DNA of 64,000 bases. Source: Annona cherimola (lineage: Eukaryota; Streptophyta; Magnoliopsida; Magnoliales; Annonaceae). The notes under the pieces are model-generated. The model ran no database searches and had not been told where the DNA came from. It worked only from the letters and a program-made list of their open reading frames with translations. Numbering within the stretch: the stretch's first letter is position 1; every line of letters begins with the position of its first letter. The stretch covers positions 8,437,579 through 8,501,578 of the forward strand of contig CM059975.1 in assembly GCA_030490835.1 (NCBI GenBank), given 5' to 3'. Made by a program: the position numbers and the translations under genes. This document shows positions 34,459 to 47,465 of this stretch, piece by piece.

Positions 34459-37041
34459 GAAACATATAAGTGACCCATTTCGAGAGACATTGGTTGTTGA
34501 CACTAGAATGAGAGAATTGCTTTCCCTGTAGCCATGGAAAAACAAATCTTAAAATAGTAAGAAAATAAAAAAAATGAAAGAAATATTTTTTATCAATATT
34601 ATCAAACAATTATTCAATGTGTTGAGTACTGCTATGGGACACGTATTCAGGATTTAATTTAGATGGTTTGGTTATAATAAAAAAAAATATAAAAGCTATT
34701 TTTTTTTTTTTTTTTTTTTTTTTGGACTCGTCCATGGAGTAAATACAAGACAACTTTTCGATAAAAATAAAATAAAATTACGTGGGCTGATTCCTGCCGG
34801 TGCCCTACGTGCCCAGATTGCACCCTCAGAAGTACCACAAGAAGTGGCAAGAAGAAGAGGGCGTTTTGGACTTATACTGTAGGCATATGTATCGTGATGC
34901 AACTACTTGAATTTTTGGGAAGTTTAAGGGGTTTGTAACAGTGCTGATTATGGAAATCTGCTAAGGGCCGGCAGACAGTGCATATATTCTGTAGCCGCTA
35001 TTATAGGCAGAGGTCATGGGAGTTTTTAGATAGAGCACATGAAGGGTGGGTCTCTTTTTAATTTTTCGATCGGGTTCCAAGTGGATCGTATCAGCTTTCC
35101 TAAAGATGTGGGTTCCTTTTGGAGCCATGCATGTGAAAAACCAACAGCCAAAGGGATGCTAATCCAACAAGCTTATCCCTGCCATTTTTCGATACCTATA
35201 TATGTGCGGCGATTCTCAGCATCGAGGCCCGGCCGACTTCTTTCAGGTAGCCTCCAAACTCTGCCGTTCCAGCTCTTGGCTTTAATTAAAGGGTCCCTTT
35301 CTTATATGATTTACGCGTGACGCTACAATATATTTCCCTAATTTTTTGATAATGGACTCTATCTAGATCTTGCCCTCAAGTTTTCATATGATTAACATGA
35401 AATGAGGTTAATATAGTTATAAAAAAAAATATTTTTTTCACTGTAGCCCATAAATTGCCCGCTTTAAGAGCAACACTATGGGACCGTCGCACCTAAATTA
35501 TAGGACCTGACTCGTGAGTCAACCTAAACTAATTTACACCCCTCTTACCAACCTGAAATTAAAGTGGATATTTTTCATTCTAACCTTTCAATCCTCGTTT
35601 TTAATTTTTGATTATAGATCAATATACAGTGAAGGGTGATCAAAACGATAAATATCATTGAAAAGATTTTCAATTATTTTTATCTCTGCTCTTATATGCC
35701 CGGTTGATTTCCACACGGGGCGGTTTTGGTTCAAGAGGGGAAATTCCATTCTGCAGAAATTTTTGTTCCTTTTCACATATTTGATATGGCATTGAATTAG
35801 ATGCAGTCCCAAATAGGAAGATTCTAATTTATGCTTACAAATAGAATCATGACAACAATATGCATGGTCATGGAGATAATTAATACTATTTAAGTAACAT
35901 TATATATGCTTTATATTTTATTATTAATACCCAAATGTGCATTATTTCTTTTTTATGTGAGACCCACTTTCATCCTATTTCTAATAAAGCCATATCTAAA
36001 GGTAATTAATTGTACATTTGATACAATTTACAAAAAAATTTACAATCTTATTTTTTAAAATAAGTTATAGGCCTATGACTATGATTTTAGCTTAGTGGTA
36101 ACAAATTCGAGCATGAGTTTCTGAGGTTTGAAGCTCTATGACAACTAAGTCCAAAGGCCGTAGAGACTACAACATAATAAAAAATTAATCTAAAGGGCTA
36201 AAAGGAAAAATTTGTCAAAACAATAAAGAATGGAATAAAAGCGTATTTGGATACAAGAATCCGCCGTCATCTTGTTCATTATTCAGCTTATTTATACAAT
36301 ACGAGACTGCCCCAAAGTAGTGGCATAATGATAAGAGTAGTGGTGTAACTGTATACTTGGTATGCAACTTGACAGTGTCATAAGTGCCGATTTTATTGGA
36401 GGTGCACGCATAGATACTTGGTTCAAGCTGACATCGATATAATAGAGAGGGGCTACACATATGCACGATGTGGCTCTTACGAAGGGAAAATTTAAAATTA
36501 ATTTTATACTAACTAAAATTTCTTTCTTTTTTGTGAATAAACTTATTTACTTAATTTATTCAGATATTTGAGATAAATTTTCTTAAATAATACTTTACGT
36601 AGACCTAAAAGGGCAATCCAATCAGTTATTCATTGATTTTGTATTAGTTACATAAAAAATGTTTACAATATATTTATTAATTTTGAGTTAATTTAAATCT
36701 GGATAGTGATTCCAAAAAATGTTTGTGCGGTATAAATGTTATACTCGAAATGGTTTTTTAACAACTGAAGTGTATATAATAGTCGTCCATATATACTTAC
36801 TAATGATGCCAAAAATAAACTATTTTCAATTTTACACAGAGTATATTTATTTTCAAATTTAAAATTTACCTAAATGAGGTTATAAAATACATGTTTCCAA
36901 TCAAAAATGATTTTTGACATTATAAATGTATACATATTAATTTAATAGATTCAATGGTTTAGATATTTGAAAAAAATCTTAGAAAATAAAAAGCAATCAT
37001 TTGTCCAAACCAAGTGGTTTAAAAGTTTCCCGGTTTGGTCT

Positions 37042-37232
37042 CACTTTAGATGCCACTGATTTTTAAAAATTTAAAAAAAATATCTAAAAATATCCGAAAA
37101 TAGTAAAAATTGATACGTATGTTAAATAAACCTATATTAACAGCTCCATGAAATTTTTTTTTAAAAAAATAAAAAAAAATAGGTGTAGTACACCCGGGTG
37201 CATTGAGGCTCACTGCACCCGGGTGTATAGGA
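37042..37232. mobile_element. MITE family 2 copy
   Basis: The right end has acacccgggtgcattgag and a second gcacccgggtgta. Inside is gttaaataaacctatatta, matching the family signature. It ends about 190 bases upstream of the CCT gene's TATA box. Confidence 0.6.
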
Positions 37233-37420
37233 TTGCGCTCCGAGTTTAATAGCCCACTGATCATTGTACATGTGCTTGTTTTGTGCCAACCGTTCATCAA
37301 ATGAGCATCAAGGGCGCCCGCAGGCCGCAGCTTTGACTAATTATGACTTGTGTGCTGCCGCTTTCAGCTTGTGTGCATGCGAAATGAGATCGAGCGGCTC
37401 GGTTCAAAGCCCAGCTCTCC

Positions 37421-37427
37421 TATAAAT
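37421..37427 (+). promoter_or_regulatory. TATA box of the CCT-motif gene
   Basis: CTATAAATTCC lies 94 bases before the ATG at 37515, in a GC-richer promoter. It implies a transcript start near 37450. That rules out the in-frame ATG at 37377 as the normal start. Confidence 0.65.
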
Positions 37428-37514
37428 TCCCTGCCACGACTTGCATTTTGCATGTTAGCGACGAATTTCAACTGCTTCCCCCCCACACCACTCGCCTGTC
37501 ACCCATCTCTTCCC

Positions 37515-39497
37515 ATGGCTTCCCTTTCCACCTTCTCTACTGACTTCTCTTTCGCTTCTGATTTCCACGAGCTTCCTTATGCCGTCGCGGATGAAACCGA
37601 ATTCTTCGTTTTGCCGAACGTCGAGAGCTTTCCCATCGAAGATGCAGGAACTGATCTCGACGCCATGTTATCCAAAGGCGTCGACATGGCCGTTCCGGAA
37701 TTCTGCTCGTTGGCTGTTCCTGACGGCTTTGCAAATGTGGGTGGAGCTGCTCTGCCGGAACTCGAATTGAACCCGTGCAAGATGGTGGAAATGCAGAATC
37801 CCAGCAATATTAGTTTCTGTCAAGCAACGACTTATGATCATTCCAAGTCGGATTTTTGGCCTGTCTACTATGGCGGGGCTGGCGATATTTGGGTATGTCT
37901 TGTTTGCTGCTGCTGCTATGATTTCTTGAAATTTCATAAGAGCCAACCTTAATTATAGCGTCATGGGGGTATATTGCTCCAGGAAATGCGAGGGAATTCA
38001 GCAGTGCAGCCACAGAATGGGGAACCAGTCCTGAAAGTTGCCCGTTATAGTGTGGAAGAAAGGAAGGATAGAATCCTCAAGTACCTGAAGAAAAGAAATC
38101 AAAGAAATTTCAACAAAACGATCAAGGTACAGAATTAAATCATTCCACCCCCCACCCACGTCAGATTTTCCTCTTAATTTCCCTGTCTTAATTCCCTTTT
38201 TCATTTTGATGGGTTCTCTGTCTTAATTCCCCTGACATATATAAAGATATATATGCTTTTGCATGCAGTACGCTTGCCGGAAAACATTGGCTGATAGGAG
38301 GCGGCGAGTAAGAGGAAGATTTGCAAGCAACAGCGAGGGTAGGAGAGAAGAGGAGGAATTCCACAAAGATGGTGCACTGGTAGCTTGCTAGCTTCCCTCT
38401 TAATTCCATCATATCCAATGATCAGAAACACAGCCATGTTTTTGCCATTTGGTGTATGTTTTCCTTAACAATTGGTAATGTGGCCAGCCAGGCCCCAAAA
38501 TTGATGACAATTTTCCTTCTTATTTATTTATTTTGTTAATTTTCTATGTTACACTTCGCCACATATCTAACTATACTTTTAAAATTTGGAGCGGCGAAAA
38601 AAAAACTATATTTTAAAAATATATGTATTAATTTTAGAACTAAATTGATGAGTTAAGGGAGTCTAAATCTATATGTAAAACCGTTTTTTTTTTTTAAAAA
38701 AAAAAATTGTTTCTCCAAAATAAATAATCACATTTATTATTATATTTAATTTTTGAAAAAAGGTTGAAGTGAAATATCTTGATATATATGCAGGAGTCAT
38801 ACGGAGCACCACACAACGAACTAGGTTCTCCGAGCATAAGTGGAGCCGAAGTTCCCTCGTGCGAACAGAATTTGTTGGGTCCCACGTGGATGGATTCTGC
38901 CCCAAATTTCCCCGGGCTGGACGATTATAGGCACCGATCTTGGGCTTTCTGCCAGGTAAATAGTGCCTAATTTTGGCCTCCTCTCTTCTTCTCCTTGCAA
39001 GATGGGTGGATGGAATTTTCATCATATGGTTTGATTAGGTGGATGAAAGGGAATTAGCATTATAAAAGGTTATCTCAGATATTGTAAAACGAAAACTAGA
39101 ATAAATTTGAACTTATAATGGAAAATTCAGAAAATAATATGAAAACCAGTATTACTCAGCCCTTACAATTAAAATTTTACTCATTTCCCTCTCAATTCGG
39201 GGAACGACTGAGGCTTAGTAATGGTGGTAGATCAAGGGCCTTTGTGATTTGATAAGGTTGGGCAATTTGACATGAAAATGTTAAAATAATCCACACGGCA
39301 ACTATTTTAATTTCTCTAGTTATTTGCTTGCGCCCGGTGGATTATTTTGTTGCATTTGTAGGTGGTATTACATTTGCAACCGGTAATAGTGATTTGACGT
39401 TTACTTGTGTTGGAAATGGCAGCTGAAGGAGAACATGGAAGAGTGGTACGAAGAGGCACTTCAAAGTCTAGCGTATTTCCCCATCACGGCTGGTTAA
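37515..39497 (+). CDS. CCT-motif family protein (no B-box seen)
   Basis: Exons: 37515-37892, 37983-38126, 38269-38379, 38794-38955, 39423-39497. They total 870 nt (289 aa plus stop), all in phase 0. The start MASLSTFSTDFSF follows a TATA box. The acidic N-terminus (about 1-126) has no B-box zinc finger. The CCT motif covers about 150-193, from EERKDRILKYLKKRNQRNFN through YACRKTLADRRRRVRGRF, and an intron divides it between K174 and Y175. CCT proteins act in the nucleus, many in flowering, light or starch control, by binding NF-Y subunits or DNA; which of these applies here cannot be told. Related plant proteins usually read ADSRPR where this one has ADRRRR. The C-terminus (EWYEEALQSLAYF) is shared with some CCT-only proteins, from memory. 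Confidence 0.92.
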
Positions 39498-42400
39498 TAT
39501 GAGGACAATTAATCAAGGAAAGATACTCATGCAAATGTAGCAGATATATTTTCAGATTTTAGCATTCTGACAGTGACATTTTTAAGAATTTCCTTTTTCT
39601 AATAAATACAATCAATGTGCAGTTTTTAAATATTGGGAAATATCTCAATTTTCGATGATGAGACTTCTAATAATCAAATCGATGCTCTGTTTGTTGGGAA
39701 ATATTGCAATTTGACGTCCTCAGTGTCGCACCACTCAAATGGACAGACAAATTATCAATCCTGACATTTCATCTTACTCACCCTTCCGGGCCTCTATTTA
39801 TGAAATGACTTTTGATTCGATGAAAGCCGACCTCTTGGATTAGTCCACATTGATGATACATTTAGAATTATTATTATTTTTTAGCTGGTTCGTGCAATGC
39901 AAGCACGTAGCAGAGTGCATGACATGTCCATGCACTCCTTTGTTTTTTTTTTTTTTTTTTTTAAATAAACAATTTATCATCTTTATTATGATGTTAAAAA
40001 TCACTTAGATTGAAAACTTATAAATCTTCAAAAAATTAACGCCTTTTGAGAGTTAACACGAAAATATTACAATTAAAGAACAAATATATAATACAAATGG
40101 TTTTTAATACATGTGATTTTTATGTTATAAACAAATACACATAGATAAACATTAGGGTTAATCCTAAACATGATTACAACTTTTATCCATGTTTTTAGAT
40201 ACAACCACATATTTATAAAAATGGCTTAGATAAACATATATTTTATCCTTAATTTAAAATATAATAACCCCATTAAGAATGACTTTAAGAGTGAGTAAAC
40301 TTACACAGTTACTCTTGATAAAAGTAAAAAAAAAAAAAAAAAATTCCTTTATTTAGATATTATAAAAATCAACGAAATAATATAGAAATACAAAACAAAA
40401 GCTAACTTAACCATTCTTATGTGCACGTATTGCTCATTTAAAAAATGATAAATTTTTTTGTTGATTTTAACAAATTTTAGTATGATTCTAATGATAGTGT
40501 CATATTTGTATTTAAAGATAAAATATGTGATCATCTATATTATTTTTATAAGTGTATGGTCATCTCTATAAATGCAGGTATAAATTGCAGTCGTATTTAG
40601 AATTAACTCTAAATGATATCTTAAAAAGTTTTAATTTAAAATGAAAAGGAGTGCATGGATATATGGCCAAATTAGATGACAACTCAAATCATAAAACTTT
40701 GTCCTAGTAGACTTATATATAGCTAATTATCACCCCTAATAACTTACGATCAACCGAGAGATGGTACGTGCCTTGAAATATTTTTCATATCCTCCATTGA
40801 ATTTTTACTTTTGTACAGACGTACGGTGGATGAACGCTCTTCACATGCTAGTTTGACATTGAATGGACGTGGATAGGAATAGTGGACACGTTATTTTCGT
40901 ACTATAGTCATATGTTTGAGTAGTAGCCTACATTGGTTAGACTATTTGTCACCACATACAAGAAAAGCATTATTTGGAATATTAATTAGTGTAGTCTACT
41001 ATTCAACATTCATAATTGTGGCGCTGGAATAGCTTATAATCGGCTTCCACATTGTCTAAGCTCTGTATCCACTTTGTGCATGGGTTTCAAAAAGAAAAAA
41101 GGAAATGAATTTAATAAAATTTAGATAGGTACTGTTTTAATTCGCCTTCAAGTAGTTATATATATATATATTTTTGATAAAGAAGTAGTTTTATATTTTG
41201 ATTCCCCTTCAAGTAGTTTTATATTTAAGTAACTAAGAAGAACATCCACAGATTGATGCGCATATACATAATATAATATAAGCATTAGTCCATTTCATGA
41301 TTGATAGTCACATTACATGACAACACCCGATGGATCTTCCAATACCAAATGAAAAGGTAACGCCAGCTACTGCTGCTACCGCAATGTTACATGGATTTCC
41401 AAAAGCTGTGGGTATTGTGCATGGCTGCTGGAGTTTTTGGCAGACACACCATAGACATATAACAGTTACGGATGTGCCTGTCAGCCACAGATTTGTCATA
41501 TAATTAAATATATAATGGGATCCCAACAAGAATTATTCTGTCGTTGTCCCAAATGAAAGTACAACCACAAGTTTGGAATTTTTTTTTTTTTTTTTTGGAT
41601 ATAGCACAAGTTTGGAATTTAGATTTCATGGAAAACGTAAATGATCAAAGGCAGTTACGCAGATAATGATGAATTTGGGCAACTAGCTTTGATTGGGCGG
41701 CCAATGCCACTGAATTTTAGTGTGATATCTAAGTCAATGCGAGCACGCATTGCATATAAGCAGCTGCCGGCAGATGTCATTTCAGGCTTGCTGGTCTAAT
41801 TTCCTTTTTCTAGATAGGAAAATATTGAAATGAAGGAGGACATGCTCGAATTCTACCCGACGTAAGACATCACTAACCTAAAGATATGTGATCCTTGGCT
41901 ACTTGAGAAGATGATGCATATATGTGGTCCTCAAGTCTATAGTTAGTTCTTCTTTCTTTCTTTCTTCCTTTTTTCCCCCTACAGTTACCTCTCCATGTTG
42001 CATAAATTTGAATTTGTAGTGCCATATGACGGTTACGCTTCTAGCTAGCTACATTTATATATCGAACAAGGCATTTATGCAATTAATTACCTACATGTCG
42101 TCAACAATAATTAACTTAAATTTCATTGGAATTGGTGTTTTCTGATTGTATCTTTCTAAAAGCAAAGGGCAAATGGGGAAGACTAGAAGGACGATTACTT
42201 TTAATCCGTGAACAGCCCCATGAGTCAAAGGAGAGATCAAATGGTTCTTGTAAATAATCTAAACCAATTGTTCAAACAGGGGGCTTGAACAGTTTTTCTA
42301 TCTCATGGGCTTCTTTAATTTGGGAACGAAGGAAATAATTATAAAATGGTATTTGGGTGCATATATATAGCAGCAAATTTTTATTTTTATTTTTTTTGAC

Positions 42401-42640
42401 GAAAAGGAAAGACCTATCCCAACTCCCTTAGAATATGTAAGGGGGAGGGATGTAGTTATCCGATAAATTGCCAAAAAATTGTTTGTACAAATTTTTTCCA
42501 CTATAACCAAAGGTGAATTACCCCATTAGATATAACTATAAAAAAAAAGAGTGACAAAATCGGCTAAGGAATGAGTAACCGTATTTCCTTGCCTTAACAC
42601 ATGGTGAACCAAGATATTGCTAGAGGAAGAGAGAATAGAT
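39498..42640. other. Intergenic, no gene recognised
   Basis: AT-rich DNA with poly(T) and poly(A) tracts (near 39940 and 40327) and a (TA)n tract near 41160. Short frames match nothing I know. The tail of the CCT gene's transcript presumably occupies the first few hundred bases. Confidence 0.4.
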
Positions 42641-43425
42641 TTAATCTCACCGATCACGTTTTCAACCGGGAAAGGATGGGACAATCATTCAACATAAAGT
42701 TGAAGAGGTAAAGTGAATCAGACTCCAGTTGCATATGACTTAATTTTAGGTGGAGTGCCCATTTAACTCCCAAGAGAAAAGCGGTAGCCTTCATAAGTAA
42801 AAGTTTCATAGTGCCCTTTTGTCTCCACCCCTTTGCAGAGATGAAAAAACCCCTCGAGTTACGAATGACAGCTGTGAACCCCAAACACTGTTTATCCCCC
42901 CGGTTTCGGGCATCCACATTCATCTTGAAAGCACCGTTCAGCGGTTTAGTCCATCTAGACACAAGATGCTTGTCAACCATACCAGAATGAATAATAATTT
43001 GGCCCTCTTGTACTGATCCAAAAAATCCACACACTAATCAAGAATATGAGTAAACACCGGTTGAGCTCCCTCCACTCTAAGCATATTCCGCAGGAACCAC
43101 AATCTCCAACAACAAAGAATGAATAGGCCAAGATCATCGTTTTTGTCCTTCTGGGCAAGAGTTCTCAAAATATATTTTACCGTGCCCCATAACGTGGATA
43201 GTCTTGCAGCACTTTGACAGATTTCCCTAGTAAATGCTCACTTCGTAAAAATATGGTTTGAATCCTCGACGCCATTCCTGCAAAAAAGACATAGTGGATC
43301 CGCCACAATACCCATTTTAATCAGATTTTGTTTTGTTGGCAGGACGTCCTTGAATAGCCTCCACCCAAAAATGAGGACTTTGCTTGGTAGCTTGGTCCTC
43401 CAAATAGCCCTGTAAATATCAGAGT
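42640..43425 (-). pseudogene. Retroelement relic: zf-RVT and RNase H domains
   Basis: Read on the minus strand from 43425, the sequence encodes a zf-RVT-type segment (LPSKVLIFGWRLFKDVLPT, then GIVADPLCLFCRNGVEDS). An RNase H-like domain follows (WTKPLNGAFKMNVDA, GFTAVIRNSRG, LLGVKWALHLKL, MQLESDS). This order is typical of the 3' end of plant LINEs and of RNase H-like genes derived from them. Several stops and frame changes show it is dead. Confidence 0.8.
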
Positions 43426-46400
43426 TAGAGAAATGATTAGATATGCATACTAGTACAGATCTTCATCAAAAAAAAAAAAAGATACCAGTACAGATATGAA
43501 AGATGTGTAATTAAAATATAAAGTTATCAGAATGGGAGTTTTTCATTGATATTATGCATATTATTTTGAGTAGATCTACCATTAAATCCGTGTTTGGATC
43601 ATTGCAATTATCAATGCCACCGTACAGTTTTTTGTCTTTTTTACATTTTAATTACTATTTTTATATTTTCGAACACTAGTCTTGCCTTTATATATACTTT
43701 ACCAGTTAATAATTTCTCCAATTTTTTATTTACAATTTAATAAGTATTGTAATACATTCTTAATTACCATTGCATAAGCATAGATAATTAATTAGACATT
43801 CTTAATTACCATTGCATAAGCATGGATACTTAATTAGGATCAAATAACAAGACAAGATTATATATATAAACCAAAAATTATATGAAAAAGTGTGTTTGTT
43901 TAAAGGAGAATGAAAATGTAAAAGTTAATACCCAACCATCCTACCCTTTTCATTTTTCCTCTCATATTCAAAACATTTTTTCATATTATTTTCTAATATC
44001 TTTTTATACAACTATTTTATTTATTTTTTCTTTATTCTCACTTTAACTGTATCATATCTATTCCATTCTCATTCTTAATTTTTTATTCTCCACTAAACGA
44101 GTACATGAAAAAGAAGTATGAATCCACTTTAGTAAAAATATTATAGAGATATAAACCAAATTACTTACGCTCATTTTTTAGATGTATATATATATATATA
44201 TGGAGAATGTTTTAATGCACCCTGACGCATTGAAATTTCAATGCGTGCATCAGGGTGCAAAACCCTATTTTATATATATATTTTTAAATTTTTTTTATAA
44301 GATTGTTAACCGAGGTGTATTTAACTTATGTATTAAGTTTTACTATTTTTAAAAATATATAAATATATATTTTTAATTTTTTGAAATTAGGATATTTTAG
44401 TCACTTAAAAATAGCTAAAGTACCTTTTTTTTAAAATATATATATATATATATATACATACACACTTTCAAAAATGATAAATTTTAGGTTATAGATTAAA
44501 TACAACTAGATTAACAATCTTATAAAATAATTTCAAAAAAGAATATAAAAAAGAAGTTTCACACACTGATGCTTTGAAATTTCAATACATCATGGTGCAT
44601 TGAAATATTCTCCTATATATATATACACACATGGCTAATCAAGATACTCCCCCTCTCACACACATGTAGAAATCTTAGGAATTATATACCGTCTCTCTAG
44701 GCTTCTCTCAAGGCTATCAAATAATTAATTGATACCCTATTAATAGACATTAATAGGCACTTATCTAAAACCAATGCAATTTTTTATACATTCATTGTGT
44801 ACTATAATATGTAAAAATGATTCAAAAACTCACACACAAAATCCAAGATGCCAGTATCCTAACGGTTGCTACATTACACAACCTAATGAATACACCCATG
44901 CATGAACACCTCATAATGTTCCCATATGGCTTCGATCTAAAATCACAAAGTTCTAAAAAGGGTAGAACACCAAAAAAATTTTAGACTCACGGAACATCAA
45001 AATTTTAGTTAATTTCCAGTAATACTGGCAGAAAATTTTTCTGTTGGAAAGTGTCGTGTTCACCGTTTTGAAAATCGAACCCAACTGTAGATCAGATGGG
45101 ATCGACCGTATACCACAAATGCAACTTTGGTTGCCATTTTCACTAGGGCTTTGTTGTGTTCTTTTTAAATATATCCAGTGCATTTGACTTTAATTTTAGA
45201 TAAATTCACTATATTTTAAAAATTCCAAATATACCCACTACGTTTGCATATATTTTCAAAAATACCAACTTCGTTAAAGGTCATTAAGTAAGTTAACAGT
45301 TATCCGTTTAAATGTTGGTTACAATTTCCTAAATGCCGAAATTGCCCCTAGTGTAAAATAATAAAAGATGAAATAAAATAAAATGAGAATAAATTTAGAG
45401 CTCTCCATATTTAAAACTTTTGTGTAATTAAGGTAGCAATAAGTTATGGTATTCAAAATTTTGAGTCCACCCTTAAATTTGATGGGTATATTGGTAATTT
45501 TACAAATAGACTAGCGGTGTTTATTAACGTCAGTAACGGAATTGGTATTTTTAAAATTACATGCAAACACGGTGAATATATCTATGATTAAGGTTAAATG
45601 CAGTAGATATATTGAAAAAAAGCCAAGCATAAAACATAAGTACAGTCCTTGTACTTCTCAACTTCTCCCGTGCACCCCTTCAAACATATATATGTAGCGT
45701 ATCGTAATTTCGAGATTTAATATGGTTTATTTGAAGAATCGCATTAAAAATATTGAATTTTAACTGTTAATACATGATAATTACTTAATATTGACAACAT
45801 CGTTCAAAACGAATAAATCCGACGGTTGAACCAGTCTAACCTAAACCCGACATGAAACGATTTTAACTGTAGGTTCAATTTCGATAACATTACTCGTGAT
45901 GTGATAAGCATCATGAGGTTCACTTAGTACACGCAGAAGATAGGCTAGACATAGCTCCAATATTTGGCTTCTGATTGATTTTGGGTAGTCCCCCATTTCT
46001 CTACAATTTCCATTGATATGATTTATTAGAGACCTATAACGAAGTGAAAAAATAGTAATTTAGAGGTTTTTGTGTCCTAAGATGTGGGTCAATTAATAGA
46101 TTAATATATTCAATTGTCAATTTTGTTGAGATCCACAAAATAATAAACACCCACTTGTGAGAAAAGTAGTGTAAAGGCACTATTCATGGGGCTTTTCGAC
46201 GTGACTCCCCCAATGCGACATCGACAAAATCAGTACTATTGAAATAGACTTCCGGGAGTTGTATTGGGGGCAAACGTGGCAATATATGAAACCCGTTGGA
46301 AGGACAAAGGGACGCACCTGGAAGACAATTCATACACTGCTTGATGGGCCCAGCTCAATCAGCATTAAAAAGGAATAAAATAGGCCAACTCCACTGTTCG

Positions 46401-47460
46401 GAACAGAAACCACATCAATCGATCTATGATGATCCCTTGACCTATAATACCATGGCTTCTTTCGGTGGAAATTGCTGCTCTGCTGGGACCATAGCATGAT
46501 AGACGGGTTATTTGCAAGGATGCCCTCTAGTTTGTGCCTGATAAAAGCTTCATGGATTGACTTTCCGATCACCTTATGAAAAGATGCTCGACACCTGCGA
46601 AGATGTCCTAGAATTGAATTCTATAAAATTACAGGATATATTATCATTATAAAGCTTATTAATTTTCCAGCACTTTTGATGGAACTCTTTCATGAAAACC
46701 GTGGTTTGATACAGGGAGAGAGCATGAGGGGCCTTGGAAGATGGATCACAATGGTTTTATCTTGGAAGATTGGCTTATTAATCACTCTAGATTATGCAAT
46801 AAGCAAGGCTTAATTATATATTGATCACTTTATTTTAAGAAAACAAATCATAACCACAAAGATGTCAGCGTTCAAATAACAATTGCACTAGCTCGAAAAA
46901 GACGAGCAAAGCTCTGTGACCAGTTGGGGTCTGATGCTCTGCAAATGGCCCCAATGGGTCGAGTCAGATGGTGAGAGCCCAGGGCTGCGAGCCCAGATTT
47001 ATTTAATCGGATCACCATTGGATTCCTCACATTTTTTGGGCTTCATAAATTTGTTGAGGATTGGCCCAAAAATGAGTAATTTGCAAATATGCTCACTTAA
47101 TTTGATTATAATTATATATATATATATATATAAAATATGAAAATTACTTGTTCACTCACAAGTTTATTGGATTGTTATAAAAATTTATAATATCATTTAT
47201 ATCCATAAGAAGATTGATTTAGTTAGTACAAATGTTGAATTAACAATTCGCGGGGTAACAGGTAATGTCTCTTTACCAAAATGTCTTCTGTTCAAATCCC
47301 ACCAGTGGCGTTGCCTGGTGGTAAGTTCTCCCTTGGTGGGAGTGAAAATAATTTAGGGGTATTTATAAAAAATATCCCCCCTGAAAGTGAGGATATTTAA
47401 AGGATGTCCCCCCTTAGTGAGAGTTATAAATATGCTTAATTTGTAATATTAAATGTCACT
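43426..47460. other. Intergenic with MITE relics
   Basis: A 45-bp tandem duplication lies near 43755-43840 (acattcttaattaccattg occurs twice). About 43895-44100 is a worn family 1 MITE. About 44213-44622 has inverted ends with aatgcaccctgacgcattg-like palindromes (family 2-like). About 45180-45620 is a repeat shared with 21640-22110. No gene recognised. Confidence 0.45.
44213..44622. mobile_element. Inverted-repeat element with TGCACC ends
   Basis: The left end holds a nested palindrome (tgcaccctgacgcattgaa, then ttcaatgcgtgcatcaggg). The right end has ctttgaaatttcaatacatc and atggtgcattgaaat. The interior resembles family 2 (ttaaatacaactagattaac). Confidence 0.6.
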
Positions 47461-47465
47461 ATTGA

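Larger units (their letters stand above)
32091..37420. other. Intergenic with several repeat relics
   Basis: No gene is visible. Family 1 MITEs lie at about 33128-33390 and 34174-34458. A family 2 copy lies at about 37042-37232, with an acacccgggtgca end. tRNA-like SINE relics are possible near 33866 and 36085. A poly(T) tract lies near 34700-34723. Confidence 0.5.

Noticed and set aside
35039..35320. 93-codon open frame as a gene
   Set aside because: No family resemblance and no supporting promoter or exon structure.
37350..37514. In-frame upstream extension of the CCT protein
   Set aside because: A TATA box at 37421 lies inside it, so the transcript most likely starts later; the extension has no conserved features.
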